A DNA stretch of 34,250 bases from Boletus sp. NGJ (taxonomy: Eukaryota; Basidiomycota; Agaricomycetes; Boletales; Boletaceae), in contig JAGTXK010000191.1 of NCBI GenBank assembly GCA_019096195.1, positions 1 through 34,250 on the forward strand, in the 5' to 3' direction. How positions within the stretch are numbered: position 1 is the stretch's first letter; each line of letters begins with the position of its first letter. Shown one piece after another: positions 21,337-30,495 of this stretch. A program made the translations under genes and the position numbers. The notes below the pieces were generated by a model, which made no database searches, was not told the DNA's origin, and worked only from the letters and a program-made list of their open reading frames with translations.

Positions 21337-22140
21337 TTACACTGCAGGACGTGGATTTGCTCCCCTTCTTTGTTGAGACCTGGATGATGTATACTTCAAT
21401 CGAAGTTGGATGAGATCATAAATGGGCCAAGAGGACTGGAAGTCCACAAGGGCCAGAAAATGTGACAAGGTCTGTCCACAAATGTGATTATTTACTGACG
21501 CTGGCACACATCTGATAACCACCTTTTTTATCACAATATCCATTCCCTTCCGGTCTTGCATGGTTCAGCATTTGCCCTCATTGAGATGCTTCTTCATTGC
21601 CCTGTGAACGAATCACTAGGCAGATGGATAAGATGAGGTGCGATCTTCATTATTCGCACTGTAACACACCTTCAATTCCTGGAATGTTGTGTCATCCCAC
21701 CCTAACTTCACTTCCAAGTTATATCCCCCTCTTCCTGGTCTCCTGGCCTCTCCATTCGGTGTGGGTATTTTCGTGTTTTGATGCTCATCATCGGATTCAG
21801 ATTCCAGTGATGATAAACTAGATTCCGATGGTGTCGGTGAGTCCGTCAGTCATGGAGTCTGTCGGGTCTCCTCAGCCTGATTCACCACATCAGAGTGGAA
21901 TGAAACACTTTTAGGTGACCTTGCATGAGAGGGGAGTGGTATGGTGGTACGTTTTACTACTCGGAATGCAGGTGCCATAACAGGTGGCCTGACCATCAAT
22001 ATCTCTTCCATTCCAGAAACAGGAACTTGAGTTGTTGATTGGTAACACATCTGTGTTTGCGATGAAAGAAGAGGCATTAGGTGGGGGGGATCACAAATGT
22101 CATAGAATGGTGGTACAGATGAAGATCGGGTTGCGGGCAT
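21337..22140 (-). pseudogene. GRGGYNL-motif family protein, unknown function
   Basis: Member of a basidiomycete family I know only by its motifs: a Ser/acidic linker (SLSSLESESDDEH), the block RRPGRGGYNLEVKLGW, and a C-terminal SSWPIYDLIQLRLKYTSS. Exon 1 runs 22140-21670. A 54-nt intron 21616-21669 (GTGTGT...CCTAG) joins to the exon with FVHRAMKKHLNEGKC. Three in-frame TGAs interrupt it (21850-21852, 21613-21615 and 21565-21567). All fit CGA to TGA, and removing them gives one continuous reading. The start and the last exon are uncertain. The family is commonly found beside transposons, but its role is not known to me. Confidence 0.6.
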
Positions 22141-22580
22141 GGTAGAAATACGAGGACAATGCTTCCTCTTTTCCTCATCAGTTTTTATCTGCCATGGAGT
22201 CTACCCAACCTTGTTTCCCCAAATTGGAAATCTAGTATGAGACAATACAAGAATATCTATTTATATTTACAACATAATTTGTTGCCTTTGTCGAGATCAA
22301 ATATTGTACCTGATGCTGAAATCTGAGATTTCATAACCAGTGTACAAAGACTACCTACTTATACACTGGTATACTAGAATACAAGGATATACCACCTCAT
22401 TCCACTCTAGAAGAGTGATACATCTAATTCAATTCCTTTACGGGGGATATACCTTCTAAACTGAGCTTGTAAATTTGCATTGTCTTCAAACCCATTCATG
22501 ATCAATCTTATGTTCTGCACGTTAGGAAATGCATGAAGCCAAGAACCACAATGATACTACAGAAGTTCCCAGTGTCAATG
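22141..22580. other. no supportable gene
   Basis: About 440 bp between the GRGGYNL gene and the F-box gene. No coding signal. It probably contains the promoter of the minus-strand gene ending at 21337. Confidence 0.4.
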
Positions 22581-24202
22581 TCAAGGAACTACAAATCTCG
22601 TGAATGGCCTTACCAGAAAATCATCCATGTGTACAAAGTTTAGTTGGTGGATAATGATGAGATGCTCGGCATTGCAGATACGCCCATCGTGATCAGGGAG
22701 CCACAACTTGTCATCATCAGCATTTCCAGTGATCTGTAATGTGACTTTGAGAGAAGATAAGTTACCAAAGTACTTGATACAGTCCAGCACAGTGGAGATG
22801 AGTGGCCGTGAGGAGGAAGTGGACTTGGAAAGAACCAATCCAAGTGAACCAACCTCCCTAAGATCCTGGAGGTGTCTCACAAGGATAGCAACATAACTTG
22901 GTGGTCCCCCCACATGATATAAATTGGGAAGATTGACCAGAGGATATTTCCCACAATACGACCGCTTTGGAAGCTGGTCAGTAGAGACAGTGAGAGATTG
23001 GATAGATGGATGACAGTTCAAGAACCCCAACAGAGCTTTGGGTGGGCACTGACAGTTGAGTTCTAGCTTAAACAGATGAGGCAGATCCAGCAGAGGAAGC
23101 AATTTACTCCACAAACCACTAGTAAGCCTAGTATTTTGAAGAGAAAGCCAATGAAGCGGCGCATGATGAAGAACTGTCATTGAGAAGGGGGCGATCTCAG
23201 GGGAAAAGGCAAGGGGGGTATTGGCACTGAATGCATCTAGGTGGTTCAGGTTCGTGTCGACAGCCTTTGGGAGTGTGTGCATCATGGCAGGGGGGGTGGG
23301 AGAGAAGTAGGAGAGTGAGACTTGGCTACAGCCTGATGCCATCACACTCTCCATGACCCAAGCAATCAAAGTCGTCGAGAGTGCATCACCATTGCAATTG
23401 AGGGAAACAGAGGTACAGTTGACAACTCCAGGTGTTTGTAGGAAGATATCCACTGCACGGAGGTCGTAGTCCTGAGTGACATTGAAGTAGATGTTTCCAG
23501 GGGCAAAGTACGAGCTCAATTGCCTCCATACAAGAAGTGCCTGGTAATGTTGGGGGGACACCAATAACCATCTGCTGGGCTGCAGTCCCACTGTAGGAAA
23601 GATGAGCTGACCCAAGAATTCCCTGAAAAGAATAGAAACTGTGCTGCACATCCAGAGGTCATTCACCCCGAGGTAATCCAGAACATGCTAAATCAACTCA
23701 TTGGGCAGCACAAGAATTGATGCTGAGACCTGAAAACTTGTTGAATACATGCAACAGTAGATAAAGGAAACATTGTGATCTGTACCCTCATGTCAATGGA
23801 AGAATCCGCAGTTTGAAGAAGAAAGCTGGAAGATGACAGCCCACATAGAGAACAATTGGCTTCGGGGAACAGGTGATCGGCACAATAGTGTTTTGACAGG
23901 TGGTGATTTACATTGTCATCTTCAAACCTCCGCTTCAACTGGATGATGGATGCCGACAGATGGGAGGGTACAACTTCAGGGGATGAGTGATGGGGACGAA
24001 TGCATTTTGACAGGATGGAGTCTATGTTGTCGTCCTGCCACTTCCGCTTCAATGATGAAAGGGAAATAGATGGAGACACACGAGTGGGAATGACTTCACG
24101 GGATGAGCAATTGGTGTGCAGGCATTTTGACCATGAGCGATCTAACCCATCATTTTCATGATACTGCTTGGAGGAGATACATTTGAGGGATGGAAGGGGC
24201 AA
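22581..24202 (-). pseudogene. F-box protein with N-terminal repeats, one internal stop
   Basis: F-box proteins recruit substrates to SCF ubiquitin ligases. The F-box is LPNELI*HVLDYLGVNDLW near 23660-23710. A TAG at 23688-23690 stands where Gln would be usual (CAG to TAG). It is followed by about 360 residues with leucine-rich-repeat-like periodicity (for example LDLPHLFKLELNCQC, FGNLSSLKVTLQI), as in the large Agaricomycete F-box family. A 56-nt intron 23730-23785 joins ...SSIDMR to VSASILVLPNE in phase. The upstream exon (23786-24202) holds three tandem units of 38-45 residues, each with a DDN/ND core and a SK(C/H) ending, such as SLKRKWQDDNIDSILSK. The true start is unresolved: a TGA lies just upstream in frame and there is no early ATG, so another intron is likely. 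Confidence 0.75.
23858..24187 (-). repeat. three tandem 38-45-residue coding repeats
   Basis: Units within the N-terminal exon of the F-box gene. Shared positions include LK(R/C), DDN or END, a ...SK(C/H) block about 14 residues later, and SS(P/R)EV(I/V)P in the first two units. They look like recent internal duplications. Confidence 0.65.
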
Positions 24203-24606
24203 GTGTCAGTTGCATAGGCGCTGCAATGTACAATTTGTGAGGTTACCGACTTCTTGCTTTTGCTCAATAGCAACGGAAGCTGGGGAGCAGGTAAAAACTT
24301 CCTTGACTGGCTGAGTAACTGGGTCTGCAGTTATCTAAGTGTTATCTTTTCTCTGAAATCTTCTGATACCCTTACCTATAATAGGTTTGTCCTGCAAACG
24401 AGATTCATCCGTGCACCGCATGGAGTAGCACAACAATGCCATCACACAAGCTAGAGTCTGCTGAAATGCTTCAGATCGTAATGATGCAGGGCAAATACAC
24501 ATTGCTTACTGTGACAAGTCGTGGAAAATAGAAGGGGCGACTGAGTAGATTTCCCATTGGCAAGGTCAGGATACGAAGAACTGCATAAATACCTCAGTAG
24601 CGATAA
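24203..24606. other. no supportable gene
   Basis: Region upstream of the F-box exon and before repeat arm A. It probably contains the missing first exon or promoter of the F-box gene. I could not fix a start. Confidence 0.35.
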
Positions 24607-25635
24607 GAGATCTCCTAACAAAAGAGCCACCTTTTTGTGTTGTAGCTTGCGTGATAAATCCATGAAGAAACTTATTCTTCGAATTTGATAGGATACATTG
24701 AAATGATGTGGGCGGGTGAGATCTTTGTCCTGTTAGACTAATTAGCTTGCATGATCTATTCATTAAGATACTACTTATTCTTCAGACATAAAAGGGTAGA
24801 TGAAGTAACGTAGGCGATGATGTAAAGGGGAGTACATGTACAATGAAAAGGTAAATGCTTTTGTGATTGACAATTAGGATACTACTTCATGCTCAATTTG
24901 AGAGGGTACATTACAATGTGGGGGATGATGGGAAAGTGCGAAAAAGAGTAGTCGTGAGAAATCACCGGGTTGATAAAGTGAACCGAGTTACACCTCACAT
25001 GACTGCGCCATGCTGGCGTCGCCCGGACTGAGTTCGATTCACAATAACGGTCCGACCATCATGTTAGATAAGACTTTTTCTTCTTCATCTGCAACTACCA
25101 TGTACTCCACTTTACAATGTAATCTGTAGATATAGCGGTAGGCAGCGAGACTTGCAAGTTCTCTTCCAAATTGCGAATGCAGCGAGATTACAAACATTGT
25201 GATGTAAATGATTAATGAACTTATTATACTCATTATCATATACTCATCGTCTTCCCGGTATGAACTTTACGTTTTCTGTTATTATTCCCTCTAATGAAAG
25301 TTCAAGGTTGTTAGGGTACGTAGCTTACATTTTCAGTCCTAACAATTGGTAGCAGAGGGTAGATGCTGGTATTGTCATCGTCGTCATTGGGTTATTGTTT
25401 GGGTATGTCCCACCTCTTGTTTTCCATAGCTTTCTACCTCAAACGGGTTCAAGGGCTTACCTGTAGGTCACTACCTGCTCAGGAACGTGTGGGATCTCTC
25501 TGCCCTTGAATGTAGGCTTGACTCGTTTTTAAATATGTTTGAAGGTATCTAATCATTGTACTAGACAATGCCCAGCCATAATCGCCATTATCGTTGCTTC
25601 TGCCCAAGGTGCTGCGATCTAGGTAGTGATGGGCA
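24607..25635 (-). repeat. inverted repeat pair A, right arm
   Basis: Partner of 14069-15050. It contains the LTR-like segment 24731-25344 (TGTTAG...CTAACA), followed by ATTGGTAGCAGAGGG, which resembles a primer-binding site. The first exon of Tnp2 starts inside the arm at 25568. The left third carries about three degenerate ~90-bp tandem units around ATACTACTT and GTAC/GATG motifs. Confidence 0.88.
24731..25344 (+). repeat. LTR-like segment upstream of Tnp2 (614 bp)
   Basis: Ends are TGTTAG and CTAACA, a perfect 6-bp inverted terminus of the retroviral TG..CA type. The next bases, ATTGGTAGCAGAG, match the pattern of an initiator-tRNA primer-binding site. There is no flanking 5-bp duplication, so it is not a simple solo LTR. 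The mirrored copy is 14363-14977. It may be a real retrotransposon LTR captured in the promoter region of Tnp2, or a coincidence of motifs. Confidence 0.45.
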
Positions 25636-28600
25636 CACTCACAATCCCACAGGCCAACTACAACCTGAGCACTCTAGACATGCCCACCTGCTGGGCTCTT
25701 GGTCCACTGATAGAGCGGCTTCTATGAGTGGTAGTTCAGAGCATTCGACCTCCATGGTAAGTTTGCATTTTGACTTATTGATTGGTATCTGGAACCAAAT
25801 GACTTAGGATGAGGTGGAAAGTCTCTCCACCGCTGTTTTTGCTGTGACCTTGAATGACAGTGGTCTGGACATTGACTTGCAACCTAGCAAGTTGTGGTCC
25901 TCGCGACAGAAATTTCAAGCTGAGCGCAGCGATGACAGGAAATGTGTTCCACCACCTGATGTCGGTGAGCTGGCCAATGCCATATGTCGAATCTCCTTGG
26001 GAGACAGGTAAGCCTACTTTCCTACCTTATCATAGGATTGACTTGTAATGAATATGATTTTAGCCAATCTTTGGATCTCACAGACTTGCCTCTCATACCA
26101 CAGCCATTGAATCATACGACCTCTATTGGCCTGGACAGGTGTGTGAATCCTTTTGAATCCTTTTGATCCACTAACTTGCAGCTTAATTATGTTCCACAGC
26201 TCCCCCCGACAGCCTCAAGATCGTTGCACTGTGATTGCACATCAAAGGTTGGATTGAATTGAAGCTCGCCTCCAGCATATTAGTTGACAGTCTATTGTGT
26301 CCCCATCCTTTAGTTTATTTAAACACCTTCGTTCAGAGGTCTCTACAGTATGGACGGCTCTGAAGAATGTAACACAACAATCCTCTTTGGTGTTGACACA
26401 CGAGGAGCAGCTAGCGCAGCTGTGCAATTCATTGTCCTCCCATTTGGATGATGAGAAACCAAGCCAACTACCTGCCAACAGTCCGGTCGAATATGATACA
26501 TGTAAGTGATTTCTTGCAGTCATCGCTGATTTGCACTCAACCTTTCACTAGCACATCATTTCAATTGAAGTATCGATAGCTGCAATGAGGTGGTTCAGGT
26601 CTCCCTCTTCCTTAGCATCATTAGTGTGGTATTATTTGGTGTCAGTCGAGCGTGTGGGGACTTCTTCCTCGGTGTCCTATCGCTTGTGCTCAACTTGTCC
26701 TTCAAGCTATTGGGTTCAAAAGCAGACGCTACTCGTGCTCATATATTGCAACAGGTCCCAAAGACGACGAGATCTGCTCTGTCCAAATTCAACATCGGGG
26801 GGCACACCACCACTTACGCCGTGTGCCCCCAATGCAATTGCACCTACAAGCCAATCGATACAACTGACTCCCACTCTACTTACCCACCCCGCTGTACCAA
26901 CATACCCCTTCCAGAAGGTGGTCCTTGCCATACCAACTTGGTTTACAATCTGGACAATGGTTGTGAAAAACCCGTCAAGACTTTTGTATACCATCATTTT
27001 CATGACTACTTGTCTGCCCTGCTGGCCAGACTGGAGCTGGAGGCTGTCATGGATAAGTGATGCGATGACCTGGTGTGGGATATCCAACTTCCAGGCCCGC
27101 CACCGCAAAGGACGTGTGGGATGCCAAATTTATATGGACATTTATGGGACCTTGTGGACAGAAATTGTTCGTTGATCGAGGTGATGAAGGTTGTTTTTTG
27201 TTTTCAGTGAACATGGACTTCTTCAACATTGAAGGAAATCGTGAGCGGAATGCCACTACCTCATGTGGCATTATCTCCTGTGCTTGCCTGAATTTACCCT
27301 TGGACATTCGTTACAAGCCGGAGAACATGTATCTTGCCAGCATTATACCTGGTCCTCACGAGCCTTCTGGAGATCAAGTTAATTTTTTTCTTAACCCCTT
27401 GATCGATGATATGGTGGATAGCTGGGTGAAGGGTATTCGATTCACTCGCACGTCTCCAGGTCTTCTCCGCATTACCCACTCAGCCATAGCATGTGTAGTC
27501 TGCGACCTCCCGGCAGCATGGAAAGTGTCACAATTGGCCTCTGTTACTAGTCATTTCTACTGCAGCACATGTCATTGTCATCATATCTCCACTCTTGGCA
27601 GGACAGATATGGATTCTCCAGATTGGAACTTTCGTGATAAATCTGTCCTGCATCGCCATGCTGAGGCATACAAGAACACTATCTCCTCTGCAGAGCGCCA
27701 TAAACTGTTCATCCAACATGGGGTCCGGTGGTCACCCCTCTGGCACCTTCTCTATTGGGACCCAGCCTGACAACTCGTGGTAGATTCCATGCACTGCCTA
27801 CTTGAAGGACTAGCGCAGAGCTATTTCCATAAATACCTTGGACTTATGATGGCAACTGCTGCCAAAGCCCAAACAAACCAGGACCATCAGCCTGCCTTCT
27901 CCTACGATTTTCATTCACCCGACACATCAACGAATGTGCAGCACCTAAAAATGAAGGATATTGATGATGTGAAGAAGATCCAGTCACTACTTGTCTGTGC
28001 AGTGCAGGATTCTTCGAATAAAGAACTACATACTAAGCATCTCAAAGACCTGGAGTGCAAACTCGAGTCCAAGAGTTACCCCTCTCTGAAATTTGTCGCT
28101 GAAGGGCTTAATATATCTCCCCTGGCCGGTGTGGGGCGCGTGTATAAAGGGCATTGGGCAAGAGTACTTCGTGAATGGGTAGGTTGTTCCCTCTTTTTTT
28201 TCATATCCGACTCACACCATACAGAGAGAAAGCCAACCGATGGTGTCTTCCCCATGAGCTCTAACTTCTATGCCGATGGTGATGCAACATATCCAGCAAG
28301 TTATTAAGGAGGCCGACACACCTTCTTGGTTGAGGTCTGTTCCCCACAATTTTGGGGAGGCAAGGGCAGGCACTTTGAAGGCTGATGAATGGCAAACAAT
28401 GTCAACCGTTTTTTACCTCTTGCACTGGTCAGCTTATGGGGCGAGGGGTCAATCCATTCAGTGAAGGAAGTCACAGATGATCTGTGACAAGTCCTAGACC
28501 ATGTGATGCTCCTTGTATCTGCCATCCAGATTGCTTGCTATCGAGTCATGACAGAGTCATGCATGAGGGGCTATCAAACTTGCATCACGAAATGGCTTGC

Positions 28601-29430
28601 AGATCTGAAACTCGTTCTACCAGATGCATCAGTGTGACCCAATGGACATATGGCTTGTCATGTGTATGACTACCTCAAACTTTTTGGCCCAGTCCATTCT
28701 TGGTGGTGTTTCCCCTTCAAGCGTCTCATTGGTCAATTACAGCAACTCCCAACTAACCATAAATTTGGTAAGTGATATGACACCACCAACTTAGCCTGCT
28801 AATGATCCTTTAGGTGAACTTGAGGAAACACTACTTCAATCTTTCATTCAGGGTGCTAGACTTCGTCAATGGTTATCACGCCTGGATTGCCCACCAGCTA
28901 TCGCAGAGTGCAAATGGTTACTCGACAAACACATCAATTTGGACCACGTCAACACTACCACCATGCAGTTGAAGAACAGTGCCATGAAACCTTGGCAGCC
29001 TGTACCCAACGATTTGGCCCCTCTCATATCTCAGAAGCATGCTATGTTCCATGCCTATTATCAGTGTGGAGGTGTGTTCTTCAGTCAACACAGTACCCAC
29101 ATCAGAAACAGTTTGGTGATGTTTTTTCCCTTGGGTGGTGGCGCTCCGGTTCCCGGATGTATTGAGTACATATTTGAAGAAGGGGACAAGACACGATTTG
29201 CCATTTGCCATCACCTGCCCACAAATACAGGTACTGTAGACCCTTTCCGTCACTATCCCCATTTCCCGGCATGTCTCTATTCCAAAGACCTAGAGGCCAA
29301 GATGGAGTTGGTTGACCCAATCAATGTGGTGTCTCACTTTGTTCGCTGGCAGTTTTCTTCTGGTCACATCATTGTGTTGTCTTTGACAAAGGTGGGGATT
29401 TGTGATTACAACACTTCAAGTTACTTATGA
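25568..29430 (+). pseudogene. Tnp2-family transposase (Transposase_21, CACTA-like)
   Basis: Transposase of the basidiomycete Tnp2 group, about 1,180 codons in seven exons: 25568-25756, 25808-26007, 26064-26138, 26200-26501, 26552-28178, 28225-28767, 28814-29430. Introns are short and the phases close correctly. Landmarks: N-terminal Cys cluster RCFCPRCC; a hydrophobic stretch (LFLSIISVVLFGVSRACGDF); zinc-like CPQCNCTY with later Cys; the core FLFSVNMDFFN, LNLPLDIRYKPENMYLASII, PGPHEPSGDQ, HGVRWSPLWHLLYWDP and VVDSMHCLLEG with catalytic Asp candidates; and the C-terminal FGPVHSWWCFPFKRLIGQLQ and LPTNHKFGELEETLLQSFI. Eight in-frame stops, all TGA, begin at 26255, 26285, 26566, 27058, 27768, 28255, 28485 and 28635. 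Two frameshifts lie near 27080 and in the T-run near 28410. This copy is inactive. Its 5' end lies in repeat arm A, downstream of an LTR-like segment. Confidence 0.88.
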
Positions 29431-29823
29431 AATATCTACACTAGGATTAGCAAAGGACACAAGAAAGTGTCGTGAAGGGTCTACAATAGTTTGCACACCA
29501 TGTATAGTAAACAACCTGCTGAATTGTTTGTTTTCCTGCTTGGACGATTTCGGTTCCCTCTCTGTGTTGTACGAAGCCCGACATGTCTGTAGTAGATAAT
29601 CAGTCTCCACGTTACCATTCAGGATTACAATAACAATGACCTACAGATACTAAAGGGACGGCCTTACCAGCTCTACGACTTCTATCCAGATCAATAAGAT
29701 GGCTGATACAATTACTGACCATGTATGACATTCATCGGAGATGGAGTATGAATTATCAATATTCTGTATTTAATAACCTGTGGATCAGCCTATCAACAAT
29801 TACTGCTCAATAATAGACCTTAG
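29431..29823. other. no supportable gene
   Basis: 3' flank of the transposase up to repeat arm B. AT-rich, without open frames of coding character. Confidence 0.45.
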
Positions 29824-30093
29824 ATAGGTACATGGTGAGTGGTTACTACGATTGTGTATGCAATGATGTAAAGGCAGAAAAGGATACCTGTGAGAAATCA
29901 CTGGGTTGATAAAGTGAACTGAGTTGTACTTCACGTGATGTGCTGCGGCATCGCCCAGACTGAGTTCAATTCACAATAGCAATCCAATGACTGTATTAGG
30001 TAAGGCTTTTCCTTCTTCATCTGCAATCGCTATGTAGTACTCCCACTCAGCAATTTTGTAGACCTGTACATCATAAATATTGTAGTTAGTAGT
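29824..30093 (-). repeat. inverted repeat pair B, right arm (270 bp)
   Basis: Partner of 20684-20953, located ~390 bp after the Tnp2 stop. The core (29892-30043) is a direct-orientation relative of the core in arm A at 24956-25108. Tnp2 is therefore flanked by two related, same-direction repeats. Confidence 0.88.
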
Positions 30094-30495
30094 AACTTAT
30101 TAACTTTGCCTCATGACAGGCCTAATAAATTTACGGGACGGCAATGAAAATCACAGATGCTAGCAGCAGTAAAAAAAAGACTTGTCATCGCAAATGGTGT
30201 GCACTTATATTTGATATTTGTTACACATGTTGACCAACCATTAGAATTTCATAGGGATGATTAATATATTTTTGTTGTTGTCACACCCATGTGATCATTC
30301 ATTACCATGGCAGATACATTTGCTATCATATTAGGTAGTATGGATCTTACGTTTCCGATAATTGTTTTGCTTACAAGTTGTTAAAAGTACTCTGCCCATG
30401 ATTATTGTCATCCTTGTGTTTCAGATATACCTTTATGTATCTGATCAATCTATTTCAAATGAGTTAAAAACATTGTGCACCCCTAGGCATATTTC
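30094..30495. other. no supportable gene
   Basis: AT-rich spacer between repeat arm B and the coiled-coil gene, probably its upstream region. I did not identify a promoter motif I would defend. Confidence 0.4.

Noticed and set aside
24731-25344. simple solo LTR
   Set aside because: No flanking 5-bp duplication, and a primer-site-like motif follows it, which a solo LTR would not retain.
26255-28637. TGA as a sense codon or programmed readthrough in the transposase
   Set aside because: Two frameshifts also break the gene, TGA stops occur in unrelated neighbours, and CpG decay explains them. No nuclear TGA reassignment is known to me in basidiomycetes.
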